Origin: Trichuris trichiura
Lineage: Eukaryota > Nematoda > Enoplea > Trichinellida > Trichuridae
DNA: 64,000 bases
NCBI GenBank assembly: GCA_037903355.1
Contig: JBAJFE010000009.1
Span: forward strand, 310,001-374,000
Reading direction: 5' to 3'
A program made the translations under genes and the position numbers. This document shows positions 1 to 11,500 of the stretch, one piece after another. The notes beneath the pieces were generated by a model, which saw nothing but the letters and a program-made list of their open reading frames with translations, was not told the DNA's origin and searched no databases. Position 1 is the stretch's first letter. Every line of letters starts with the position of its first letter.

Positions 1-16
1 ATTTCCAAACGTTTAA

Positions 17-60
17 CCCGCGGAGCTTTCGGTCCACACCCGGGCCCGTCATCAGCGCTA
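17..60 (-). ncRNA. Hammerhead ribozyme-like motif, copy 1
   Basis: Read on the minus strand, CTGATGA (plus 55-49) is followed by a short GC-rich stem II region and GAAAGCTC (plus 30-23), the order of a hammerhead core. The base before CTGATGA and the bases after the predicted cleavage site can pair as GCG/CGC (stem I). Stem III would be only the self-complementary AGCU. Stem II pairs poorly in this copy, so it may be inactive. The same core recurs at 6.6, 28.1 and 48.5 kb. The motif is seen directly; ribozyme activity is inferred. Confidence 0.6.
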
Positions 61-300
61 AGTGCGCCGCCGTCGGTTCAGTCATTATGTTAGCAAGCCG
101 CTCCGTCCGACCGACCGTGGAGGGAACCTCAGCCGTCAGGTCGATCCTTGACCCGTCGGGCTTTGGTCCCACCTAGTCAGTCAGACTTTGCGGCGAGCAC
201 CCAACCGACCTTTCACGACGGCGGCAGCACTAACAATGTCTTCTTGAATTCAGCAAAATGAAGAGTTGGTGAATACAATTATGTTCAATTTTATTTTCTG
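61..300. other. GC-rich segment beside hammerhead copy 1
   Basis: Positions 61 to about 235 are clearly GC-richer than the rest of the window, with many CG dinucleotides. They lie immediately 5' (in minus-strand sense) of the hammerhead motif, so they are probably part of the same mobile element. No open frame was recognised. Confidence 0.4.
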
Positions 301-2540
301 TTAAATGAATTTACTTAGCTTATTGATATCCTTAACTTTAGTAACGCCAACTCCAAGAAGAACGCATGCTACTACAAGAAACAATGCAGCAGTTGCAGCC
401 CCAAAACCAAGAAATGGCAGAAAGGCCGTGATTGGAAAAAGCCCGTAGGTAACGAAGGACGCGAAAGCAGTTGCTAACAGTGACGGGCCAAAGAGAACAG
501 CTCCAATTGCAGCTTGAATCATTCCTTTTGTACCAGTTGGCTTGCAAGAAAAAACTTCATAACTGTCTTCATTCCTACTCGCCGCAGATGCATTTAAGCT
601 GACGAGAAGGCTTCTTCCAATCTTCTTTGTTTCGTCTTGCTTTACCGTCTTCCATTCGTATTTGTCATACTTAATTCCCTGTTGGCAGAAAATGCTACTT
701 TTTGTGCAGAAAACTGCATAAGCGTGGACTTCCAACCAGGAGTTGTCTGTGTTCCCATGAAAGGGTGCGTTGCCACTGAACAGCTGAAATGTATAAACAA
801 AAGTCCGTAAAGTGATTATACCGAACAAACCGTTTCCGATTTCTAATAATGCACCATATCAGTGCTATCAGCAGGTTCATCAAGTTGTAAAGGATTACTA
901 TGTATACTTCATTTGCAGTATGTGCATAACTGGCAAGTTCTTGAATAAAGTAATATTAAATTGGAATTCTTAAACCGTATATAAAGAATTTGCAGCCTTC
1001 ACATGCTAAAATCCATGTTTGATTAACATGACGCAGCAAAATAGCTTCTTCGAGGCACTGCGGTTAACGCCTCCTTATTTCCTTTATCGTAGCGCACCCG
1101 TTTGATATGACGACTTGCCAAACTGGTAATTAATGCATTAAACTTTTTAGCCATACAATTAATTGCCGTCACCATATCCATTACACTGCAGAAAGGTCTG
1201 CATTCAAGCACAAATAATGCCCCGCTAAGCCGTGAGACAATCGTCTGGTGTCCTCTATGACGATTTTGACAGCACATAACATTTGCATGAATTAATAAAG
1301 GAGCTGCGCAAGAAACTTATTTGGTTATCGCAATTTAGAAGAATTGCTTCAATTTAATAATGCCAATCATTTCTGCATTTGTTGTAGGAGAAGCAGGCAA
1401 CTTTTATGCTAAAACTGATAATCACGCGTTGATTCGCAATTGCAGTGGTTACCTTAAAAATACCAATAAAAGTTCATTTTGGCTTCTTTTGTACGGATTT
1501 TCTGTGTCCCGTTGAATAAACTTTTATTAGTAAACTTTTCTTAATAAAATGTCCGTAGCTTTCGGACCCGAAAGCTACGGACATTTTATTAAGAAAAGTT
1601 TACTAATAAAAGTTTATTCAACGGGACACAGAAAATCCGTACAAAAGAAGCCAAAATGAAATTATTTGGTCCCGTACGAAGACAGTATATCTCAAAACCA
1701 ATAAAAGTTGCGCAAATTAGTTTACCTGAAGTGAGTTCTTCTGTAATCTACGTATTAATTTTTCCACTTTTTCAGGGGAAAATTTTCTCAGCAGAACAGC
1801 TTTCCCATCATCGATTACCTCTATTGCTCGAAATCCTTCCGTAAAGTTATCAAACCACGTCTGAAATGATAATCAACACATTGAAAGAGATAACGAAGTA
1901 AATAATTTCAAACTGGCGTTTATTATACTTTTGGACTAAATTACTTACGGAAAATATGTGCGCCGTATCACTGAGGTCATCTATTTTCCTCAAGTACTGC
2001 ACTTCTTTACTTTCCTCCCTATAACATAGCTCAGTAAAGTTGCATTATTTAATTCCACTTTTGAGAAATAATGCACTTTCTTTTGAAATTCAGCATGGGC
2101 AAAATGTACAGAACTGTATACTTGCCTAAGTATAACGATAGTTAAGTAATGATTTGGGCCCCACCGAGAAAGGGCTCCACGGCCACTTACTCCCGTACGT
2201 CCTTCAGGGTTTAATGGAAAACCATTTTTAACCGTAATTTTCTTTCTTCCGCAACGTCCCTTTGCTCGTCGTCGGTCAACATGTCCATCCATAACGTTAA
2301 ATCGTAGCAAGGATCTAGTTTAGTTATTGAGCATGAGTTCAGAGACTTATGAAGCTACATACGTACACATCCTCTGGATCACAACTCATAAGCGTATCGC
2401 AAGGCCAGCTGTAATTTACTGGGTGGTACTTTGGAAAGGTTACCTCCCAAGACTGTAGCTGCTTGGGCACCAGAATTGTCTATAATGCATACTTAGCGAG
2501 CATTTGTCTATTTTATAAACTGAGCGCACCTTTACATGCC

Positions 2541-2598
<58 letters not shown>

Positions 2599-3166
2599 AA
2601 ATCTCGATATAAAGTTCAAGTACAGTAAATTCCATAATATTATAATAAAGTTTCCTTTCGAAAGACTAGGTGTCTTTTAACAGGCTCTGGTTGTTTCATA
2701 GTTGTTCCTCTGGTTCACGGGTTTGGCCTGTTGGATGTATCTGTAAGTAAACTTCAAAATGCCCTACCAACGGATGGATGAGCAAATTGCTAGAGAAATT
2801 ACAGAACAAATCGAATACCGTACGTTTCGGAACTTCCGGAAACAGAACGACGGAACACGAGCAGTTCTGAAACGTACGGTATTCGATTTGTTCTGTAATT
2901 TCTCTAACAATTTGCTCATTCATCCGTTGGTATGGCATTTTGAAGTTTACTTACAGATACATCCAACAGGCCAAACCCGTGAACCAGAGGAACAACTACG
3001 AAAGTTTCCTTGCCATATTGCGGAAACATGTTGCACCTACTGTAATTTATTATGGCAGGTTAGCTAATATTTATATTAAAATAACGCGGTGATATCTTAC
3101 CTTTTCTGCATGCGTTGTATGAAGTGTGACAAGCAGCAAAAGAATTTCGAAGCATAACGCAGCCAT
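301..3166 (-). CDS. Hypothetical signal-peptide protein with hydrophobic C-terminus (4 exons)
   Basis: I join four exons on the minus strand: 3166-3101, 2029-1949, 1860-1726 and 783-301, all phase 0, giving 254 residues. Exon 1 begins ATG GCT GCG and encodes a typical signal peptide (MAALCFEILLLLVTLHTTHA), then a GTAAGA donor. Exon 3 is bounded by TTTCAG and GTAAAC. The last exon encodes a Cys-containing stretch and then about 70 mostly Gly/Ala/Leu/Phe residues that look like two membrane segments, ending in a Lys-containing tail. The 5' edge of exon 2 is the least certain: CTGAG is a weak acceptor and another exon could be missing. I do not recognise the family. Introns 1 and 3 host inverted-repeat elements. 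Possible roles (secreted or membrane protein) are inference only. Confidence 0.6.
1473..1660. repeat. Perfect palindrome with 93-bp arms (half-hammerhead core at centre)
   Basis: The arms 1473-1565 and 1568-1660 are reverse complements with a 2-base spacer. The centre reads GTAGCTTTCGG / CCCGAAAGCTAC, that is, two head-to-head copies of the GAAAGCTA end of the hammerhead-type core seen elsewhere in the window. The near-absence of mismatches between arms suggests a recent or gene-converted insertion. It lies inside intron 3 of the signal-peptide gene. Its transcript would fold into a very long hairpin. Confidence 0.85.
2544..2594. repeat. (TA)n microsatellite
   Basis: About 50 bp of uninterrupted TA dinucleotides in intron 1 of the signal-peptide gene, about 100 bp from the fold-back element. 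Confidence 0.97.
2699..2998. repeat. Fold-back element with about 142-bp arms
   Basis: Positions 2699-2840 and 2857-2998 are near-identical inverted copies differing at only a few bases. Because of the symmetry both strands carry nearly the same short open frame, which should not be taken as a gene. It sits in intron 1 of the signal-peptide gene. No terminal transposase or obvious target-site duplication was recognised. It shares no clear sequence with the hammerhead-bearing family. Confidence 0.85.
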
Positions 3167-4127
3167 ATTATGAGCCGTCAGATATGAAAAAGAAGAATTA
3201 TTGGCACGCGAGTCTACGCAACCGACTATTAATACATTTCTAAAATAGCGTGTCGAAATGCACTGTTTGTATTACTAGCCAACCAGACTATCCAGTTGAA
3301 TAAATTCAAGCAATCACTGTTTAGCTCGCTGCATAAACATTTTGAACGCTTGCTTTTCTAAGATAAATCAATTTGTCTTGTATTCGTTACCTTTCCTTGC
3401 ATTTAATCCTCTTCAAATTAATTATTAATCATGTTGATCTCCTAACTGATCAGTAACAAACCATCTCTAACCTTCCCATTCGGCTGTGCGCTGTAACTGA
3501 CATAATGCTTACCACGTTAGAGTTGTGATTTCTCATCAAAGGACGTCATTTATTCTTCAGTTCCGGAAGCATTTCTTTACTCTTATCCATTGTAAAGATT
3601 TTACATATGTTCTTTTCGTTGGAATGAACTTATGCATTGCATTTAAATAATCTTATAAACTAGCTACTTCTCCAAAGAATTTCCTCATGTTAGCGCTGCG
3701 TTAGGTTTGACAAGCTATGGTTTCCGCATGTTAGTATTTACACAGAGGGTAATAAACGTCAGAGACGTTATGCAATGACTAAAGAGAATAGATAACTACG
3801 CTTTCATTGAGATAGAAAATGCATTGGCATCTCTTGTGTTTAAAGTTGATACTTCACAACGGCTTCTACGTATTTATTTAATAGAAACACACTGAGTACA
3901 AAGACAGACAACAGGGTTCGGGTAGCGCTAGCGCGTGTGTCAAAAAATGTTATCTATAACGGTCAGTGTCATCCCTACATTGGCTACAAAAGGGCACCGT
4001 ATTTTTGAGCATACTATTGAAGTTCTCTTTTCATTCCCAGTGGCATGTTGTATTGTAATGAAGCGCTCTATGCCAAACAGCTGGAAGTGACAGCGCGTTC
4101 TAACCTATTTTTTCAGCATGAGTATTT
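3167..4127. other. Intergenic stretch, nothing recognised
   Basis: AT-rich sequence between the signal-peptide gene's start and the 3' end of the next minus-strand gene. It presumably holds the promoter of the former. No open frame with splice support was seen. Confidence 0.5.
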
Positions 4128-5858
4128 TCACTTCCTTGTAATCCTTAATGCTAATAACATCTCTTCTAGTGAAAACGTACGGTGCTGCAAGGACTGGTAC
4201 AACGCCTTTAAGGCCTGAGAATAAAACTAATGTAGGAACATGAAACGTAACTGAGAGTTGCCTGACGCTGTTGTGTTTCTGCGGTGTTGGCATTTTGATT
4301 CAGCGCCAGTTAAAAGGCATTAGCAGAAATACAGATTCAAAAATCTTCAGTCGAGAATACAGTTCCTGAACAAATTATTTGGTTCTATAAAGCTGCTTAT
4401 GCAAGGCGTCACCGTTCCATTCTTAGGTGGAGCTGCGAAGTTGTTTTCTAAAGCGATCAAGCGAGATACCTGGAAGCAGAACTGTGGGAACAGGTCGACT
4501 GAAAATGCGTTTATGAATAACATTATATGCAAGTGATTTCTGCAAAGTGTTAATTGCTTTTGAAATGCATCACAAGGTGTCACACTTTCTGTAATGATAA
4601 ACGTAGGAACGCAAGAACCGCTACAAATTACAAATACATATAAAAATTCCAATGAACAGTGGAACTCTTTGATTCATCGAATCTGAATTTTTCTTTACGG
4701 GTTTGCCCTACTGTTTACCCATCAGCACAAGTGTATTGATCGGTTGCATTTATAATTCTTCTGAATAATTTTTGAAATAGATTAACCATAGGGACTCTGT
4801 CTCCGCTATGGGAATGCGTTGAAACGTACGCCAAAATTATTTTCAATTTAAGTTTATCCTCTGCAATAGCAACATTGGCTCTGAAAATACATTTTTCAGT
4901 TTTCTCGTGTCAGCAAACAAATTGTTAATCGTGGTTTTGACTGACAACAAATTTACTGTGTACAGCGGAAGCCTGGTTGAAGTCGCGTGCAGTAGCAGCG
5001 TCAGCATCGAAATCTGCACACTGTCAGTTTATATTTGCACCGCACCCGACAGCTCCCTTTTTCAGAAGTAGCTTCATTTGGCAAAAACAAGCCTACGCAG
5101 CAAAATTAACTAACATTGGAAACACGTGAGCAGCATGTATCAATGAGGCCGAAATAAATGCCAATCTCCGGCAGGGTATTAGAAATATTTCATCATAGTC
5201 ACCCAGCCTTCTGCACAACATAAACTCTCTCAATTAGCAGTCCAGCGTGCCCCTACATGCACCGCTTCAGCTGCAACCATATGGATTCCGCGCTCTGCTT
5301 GTGGATTTCATCACTAATTTTATTCACAAAACCACGGGAGTGCTTAACGCAAACATGAAGACATCCATAGTTTCTTAGCAAATGCAACCGAATAACCATT
5401 GTTGTTCTTGCTGATAAGCCTGCCCGCTATTATATTTTTTCCAGAATAATAGCCTCATCTATTTGCACCGTTTGAACAGGTCACCTGATAGTTATAGAGG
5501 AGCAATGCATACAAGCTGAAGCAAAGCTCCGTGCCCTGTAGTACCACTGGCGAATCACTTTCATTTTAATTCCTGAAGGCACTTTGCAGAATTTCAAAAA
5601 ACAGAAAAAAGCCCAGCTCTTACAGTAATGTACGAGGTAATTAATCATTGTGTCCCTGAAAGCCAAGACGCGAAGGAAAGTCGCCACTTTCCTAAACTCC
5701 ACCTCATAATTTTAACAACGTGCTGAAATTCATCCTCACCTTTCATTCGCGTATCAGTACAGAAAAGTAGGTCTTTATGATCGCATTTTTCAAGCTTCAG
5801 CCTCTCCTTCAGGTCACTGCGTACCAACAGGAACACCATCTTTTCCAGTGAAAAATGC
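4128..5858 (-). CDS. Hypothetical cysteine-containing protein (3' exons; 5' end not found)
   Basis: Two terminal exons are well bounded on the minus strand: 4620-4470 (acceptor TTTGTAG, donor CAG/GTATCT) and 4214-4128 (acceptor TTCTCAG, stop TGA), joining in phase 0. They encode an isoleucine/phenylalanine-rich piece with cysteines spaced C-x12-C-x9-C and then a Leu-rich amphipathic tail (EEMLLALRITRK). A tentative upstream exon, 5858-5703, ends AG/GTGGAG in the right phase and encodes a Lys/Leu-rich segment with a C-x7-C pair. No signal peptide or start codon was identified, so the gene extends further 5'. The cysteine spacing is reminiscent of small secreted nematode proteins, but I do not recognise the family. 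Confidence 0.45.
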
Positions 5859-6544
5859 CTTGTTCATGAAAAAGAGATACAGCATCTCTTTCTTTGGTCA
5901 TTTTTCGATGTATGGAGACGTTAGCTGGCCTGCGTGTTGCAACAGGGTCAGAATCCGCTTTAGTCATCGTTCGCAGTGGCAGTGGTAGCAATGGAGATGC
6001 CAATCATAGCAGCAATAGGTTGTCAGTCATAGCTGCGGGAAATTTCCTGTTGGGATCGGAAGGGAGTACACTCAATACATGCTTTTAGCTGAGACTCGAA
6101 AAATGATTTGTAGTGCTATCTTTCAATGGCATGAATGGTCTACAAACGGTGCTGAGCGTAATCTGTAACGAATCTATTAATATTAACAAGCGTTGGATAA
6201 GTGTAACCATCCGATTCAAGAAAATTTCACTGTTAGTATACCTGCGAGTAGCTGAACAAAAGTAAACAATAAAGCTATAGGCGACGATGCAATCTGAAAG
6301 CAGTTCGTTATTTCATTTCTCCGTTTGGTGGATTGCAGGTCTGCGTTTTAAAAGGACGTTTTTCGATTTGTTCAACCGCTTGGACATAATATTCCAACGG
6401 CGGCTGAGTATGGCAGTCGCTGAGGCTGTTCTTGCATTTTTCTTATTTATTTTCCTTTTGTTGACATAACCATCTAATTTTCTTTCGCAAAACAGCTTGG
6501 ATTATGCCAACCCACGCATATACTTTTTGTACTTACTCAATAAC
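5859..6544. other. Intergenic or 5' part of the preceding gene
   Basis: It holds short open frames on both strands but none with convincing splice borders. It should contain the missing 5' exon of the cysteine-containing gene if that model is right. Confidence 0.35.
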
Positions 6545-6790
6545 GAAGAAGTTTATTACGTATAATTCCCGTTTGTTATGCATATATAGAAGAACTCCGG
6601 AGCTTTCGGGTCATTCGAGACGCGTCATCAGCGGTCCTAAGTTGTAGACATCAACAACTTATGACGGGTCTCGAATGACCCGAAAGCTCGGAGTTCTTCT
6701 ATATATACATAACAAACGGGAATTATCCGTAATAAACTTCTTCATTATGAAAGCATATGTTCCCGTACCAAGAAACCACGTTTTCAAGTT
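6545..6790. repeat. Inverted-repeat element with two head-to-head hammerhead cores
   Basis: The arms 6545 to about 6640 and about 6648-6743 are imperfect reverse complements (gaagaagtttattacg... / ...cgtaataaacttcttc). Each arm contains a hammerhead-type core pointing towards the centre of the structure. The flank to 6790 (gttcccgtaccaagaaacca and following) is shared almost exactly with the copy at 48.5 kb, which shows that the mobile unit extends beyond the palindrome. A shorter relative lies near 28.0 kb. Confidence 0.8.
6593..6637 (-). ncRNA. Hammerhead ribozyme-like motif, copy 2
   Basis: On the minus strand this reads CTGATGA, one extra C, a 5-bp stem II with one mismatch closed by a 6-base loop, then GAAAGCTC. 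Stem I can form from CCG and CGG on either side. AGCU after GAA would be a two-base-pair self-complementary stem III. The partner copy in the right arm (plus strand 6661-6695) has lost the CTG of CTGATGA and is probably dead. Confidence 0.65.
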
Positions 6791-6820
6791 ACTCAATACA
6801 ACAAATATATTGTGACACTA

Positions 6821-7054
6821 AGAGCATATAACGTGACAAAAAATGTTCATGCGCTTTTGCTGACGTTGAAATTAATTGCTGCAAGCAATTTGGTGCCCAT
6901 GGTAAAACCTGAAACTTTGAAAAAGCAACCAGTGAATGTGTCGGAAAACAAGGCAATGATCACTGAAACGTTGGGCAAGGGAACAATTAAATTTCTAAAC
7001 GGCTATGCTCAGAATGAACTGGAAAAGTACTACAGTGGAAAAGCTGAACCTTGA
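6821..7054 (+). CDS. Possible terminal coding exon, unknown product
   Basis: An open frame with balanced codon use runs to TGA at 7052-7054. It encodes a hydrophobic stretch (ALLLTLKLIAA) and then a Lys/Glu-rich soluble part ending LEKYYSGKAEP. There is no in-frame ATG before residue 30 or so, and CTAAG at about 6820 is a possible acceptor, so it would be a last exon. The hammerhead repeat lies immediately upstream. It could also be chance. Confidence 0.25.
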   Translation, partial: RAYNVTKNVHALLLTLKLIAASNLVPMVKPETLKKQPVNVSENKAMITETLGKGTIKFLNGYAQNELEKYYSGKAEP

Positions 7055-8535
7055 AGGCCAGTTAAATTTTCAATATTGAAGTATGCTTTCTTCAGAAGGG
7101 AGTACACTGTTTTATAATTTCTTTGGTCTTTTGATAGTTGCAAACCTTCACAGATGGAGGACCCAAATTGTATTAACTAGTGAAGAGTTAATGACTCTAT
7201 GAAATGACAGAAAAATACAGGCAGTTCTGATAGCGTTTCTGATTAATCTTGATAGATTTCGTCCGTACACTAATATCAACATACCCTAATTTACGATGCT
7301 TCACGTAATGCTCACCGAATTTTGGAAATATCTGAAAACGTTATTTTCCAGTGGCAAATGTAGTAGTACAAGAAGTAGATAGAATCGTTTGTATGCTATG
7401 GGCATGATAAAGACACTGAAGTGAGATAAGCCATCTGGCTGCTCAGCTCGATTGTAACTGGTAGATATTATTGGTCCAAATCAGAATTTAGCGATGCTAT
7501 TCGTTTTTTTTATGAATAAGCAGTATAAAAAGTCATAAGCCCCTTATCATTTTATTCTTCTTCTGGTAACTTGTCAACGAAGGGTATTAGTAAATTTAAA
7601 AGTTTTCCAGTCCAAAATCATGCTGTTTTACCAAGTGCAAAAACAACCACCAAAACATGCACAGAGCAAATCAAGCAAGCGTTAATATTGTAACCCACTT
7701 TTGCTGAGTCAATCTTTCCTAAAATGGAAACTGCACGATTCTCATGGTATTCTTCCTAGAAAATTTTAAATCATCCTGCGCTGTTAAGATTATCCTTACA
7801 TTATAGACGTTCCAGAGACTAGTGTTTTGGTACACCTTCTGAAACACAAAGGCTTTGATCTTATTGAGAAAGACTTAGTTCAACGAAACTTTCAGAAGCA
7901 ATACTGCTCTATGATTAAGACGTCTCTCTTCGAAGAAGCTTGAAAAGCGTTAGCGTGCGCACTACAAAAATGGAGGTTACCATTGATTTACAGAAACCAT
8001 AAATGACGCAACTAAACGCTTGCTTCTGCTCATATCCTTCTTCTTAGTTTATTTTGAGCCAGTCGTATCAGGCCAGCAACAGCTGCACTACAGTACGTCC
8101 TCGGTTTTCTGCTTTTCATGTGCTTAAACGACTGAACCACTTGACTCAATTTCTAACTTGCCTACGCCTACGGCTTGGGTAAACAGCCATAGCTTTTCTT
8201 AAGTATAAACATGTAAAATTCTACTTGCGGCAGTTATAAATGGATTTTATTCATGTTTCACTGCCAACTTTTTGGTCATGACTTGGACGATTTTAATTAA
8301 TTTCTGCAACCTAATCAGCCAATAAACGTTTTAGGTTCATGTTGCACGTGCGGAACATTTTTTCCCTTGCCGAAACCTTTAATGCACCGTTTATTAACAG
8401 TCTGTGCACGGATGCAGTAATGGAAAACAGAAATTTTGTGGTAACAATATTTGGACAACTCAGACGAACAGGTGGAGAAAACGGGAATAATTGTAATGGT
8501 AGACTTGCTTATTTTAAAATTACGAACAGCCCTGT
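7055..8535. other. Intergenic, nothing recognised
   Basis: AT-rich sequence downstream of the vab-7/eve gene's 3' end. TTTATT near 8389 (AATAAA on the minus strand) could be its poly(A) signal, about 140 bases past the stop. Confidence 0.4.
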
Positions 8536-11500
8536 TTAATCTTTTTCTAGTTTTGTATCAGTCATAACAGGGCTTTCGGTCGCACACATTCCCAGTACAT
8601 CTTTCGCAATGCTTCCACCTGTCGACCCTGAAAAAGGACAGTAGAAGAGTCCACTACCACTAGGGACTTGAAATGTTGGAGCTAATGAACGAGATGGGTA
8701 GTTTATAGACGGAAAAACTGGAGCGCAAGTTTGCCAGAGTAGTGAAGGGCTATCTATAGAAGTGGTACGCAGCTTGCCAGAAACAGGCGGGCAGAGCCCA
8801 CTTGGGGGCTTGAATGACTTTGCGAACGGATAAAGAGCAGAAGTAATGAATTCAGGTTGCGCTGCAATTGTTCCCGGAGTAAGCAACCCAGCGTCAGACG
8901 TTTGACACCTAGATTGTCTTAAGTTATTTATGAGTTTGCGTTTAAATGTAAATAATTCTTACCTTGAAATACCAAATTTAGGATGTGAAGTCGTAACAAA
9001 TCCTGGTTGAGTTCCGTGATAAGCTGATCTGAGTTGAGCTTCATAGTACATCAGCTGGTTCGATGTAACTTGTGACATTGTATATGGAATGAACTGACTC
9101 GCAGTTGTGCGACAAGTCGACTGTTGAAGCATGTATGCAGCAAGATGGGAGTTGGTTTGAAGCCATGCTAACGTCATCTTTTGCCTTTTGTCTTTCATGC
9201 GACGATTTTGGAACCATACCTTAAAGGCGATCATTAATATATCATTTGAATATTCTACATCATGAGCAAAACATAATTTGCATTATTAGGCATTCGTTGT
9301 TGATTACAGTAAAACAGGAAAGAAAACTTTTCGATTGGGCTAGGAACTAAACTAAAGGTGTTTTCGATGTAAAATCAATACCAATCAGCTATTCAAAGAT
9401 CAAGCTCCAAATTGTAGCGATTCTAAAGATAAAGGGTAAATGATAGTTGTGACGTTTAGAGCTGTTTTGGGATTTGTCCTGATGCGTCAGCTGGCCGCAA
9501 TCATTGCATGAAACAATAAGAAGCGATTATGCTTATGGCAGCAAAAGCTCGCCGCAATCTGTGCTAATACAATCATTTTCAGAAACAAATGACGACAGGG
9601 GTAGCTTGGGAATTGGTTTGAAATTGAAGAAAATATTTCACCATTCTTACTGACTAGAAATCACCAACGAATGCGCAAAGATCACTATCAAATAATTAAA
9701 TATTTGAGCAAAGTTATTGAGAAGTTTAATTCAATCACGCTGCTATCAGGCGACTGCCAAAAGCATTTGCTCTTCTTATTATGCCATATAGGTTTTCAAG
9801 TAGCCAGCAACGCGATTGCCTAACGTCCAGAAAAACATTAACTAAAAAAAATACAATGATGCCCATCATGATCAGTTTTTACTCTTCCAACTTAAAGTAG
9901 GACTGCAATTACACAAAGGCTAACGAACAATGATGACCATTGAAGTCAAAGAATTAGCGTCATGTCTAAGAATTACTTGAGCAACGCTTCCCTAAAACAT
10001 TTTTTTGTCAGCACTTAATAAACGATGTTATCTTATGGAAAGCATTTCGCAAAAGTGATAATTTGACGTACTTTGATCGTACTTTCTGGAAGATTTAACA
10101 AAGCAGCAAGTTCGCATCGTCTCGGTCTGGATACATAGTTTTCTCTGGCAAATTCATTTTCAAGTCGAGTTATTTGTTCTCTTGTGAATGCTGTTCGATA
10201 ACGTCGAAGATTTTGCTCCTCTACTCTTGTTTCTGCAAAGTAGCTGACAATTAAAATATGCCCTTTCATCCGCAACAATTGCCAAATGCATTCTCCTATC
10301 TTTAGCAATACTCATCTTATGAGCACTGAGCATGCGTGTATCAACAGTAAATGATTATAGCTTAATGAGTGAGTTTTCCCATACCGTGGCTCATTACAGA
10401 AAAGCAAAAGTTATTATTTGATTTCCATTCCGCGCTGATGCCACACAATTTCATATTGCACTATTTAGCCAAGAAAGAACTTGCAAATTTCAACTTTTCG
10501 TTTGGTTAACAAAACGCAGTCAAAATTTAAAATTGCTTCCATTGTTATGCTTACCATGTATTTTCCACATTATAATGTGAAACATCTCGGGTTCTGTACT
10601 TAACAGAAACTCTTTTTCAAACTGAAGTGGCACAAATAATAAACATCATTTGCAGTGTACTTGAAACGTGAATATATTAATGAGGCTCATGATTTGTAGC
10701 AACAAAATGAAGTAGTCAGAAGCTGTTCTGCGTCAGTTGACGTTATACTTAACAATGCAGGATAGGTTGATCACATCATACTAACTTGATTCACTTTGCG
10801 TTTCGTTTCAATCTTTCATCTTTAAAATGTCCAGCAACTGCAGTTCTTTTAATCAACGGGTTGCTGACGTAAACTGATGCATCTTTCTGTCAGCTTGAAT
10901 AATAGTTTACAGCCTTTTATTCAACAAACTTGTCATGATATACAAAGTAATTAATGACTGACCTTATGCAATCAGAGGGGCAGCCAGAATGGATGAATAA
11001 ACACGCAGACATCGTAAAAGCACTAAGATAAGATTATGCTGAGTAGTCTAAAGGCTAGAGGTTTAGAAGAGAGGTTTAGGTATGACCAGTGAAGGAACTT
11101 GTCTACTTGGAAAGCTGATTTCCATCTAAGTTGCAAAATAAGAAGTTTTACATATTGAGTAGAAATTTCTCAGACATAATCCGCAAAGAAGCAATTTAGA
11201 ATTAAGTGAATTCATGCTTAGGCTAAACTTGATTAAACTGAATCAACTGACGTTCAGTCAACTGACTTGTGTTTATCCTGTGCTTAAATAAAAGTTAAAG
11301 TATGTTCTCATTAAACGAATTATAATGCTTGGCGACATTCATATCTATTAGGCTAAAATAAGGGTACCAGGTTACTATGCAAGGTACATGTGTCGAACGG
11401 TTGATGAAATCATACGAATGACAGATAACATTCGATAACAATACGTTCCCCCATGCTACAGTTTCCATATAAAGTTACAGTAGCGTCCTACTTAATAAAA

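Noticed and set aside
2696..3067. Two similar open frames on opposite strands
   Set aside because: They are a by-product of the fold-back symmetry; no recognisable protein family.
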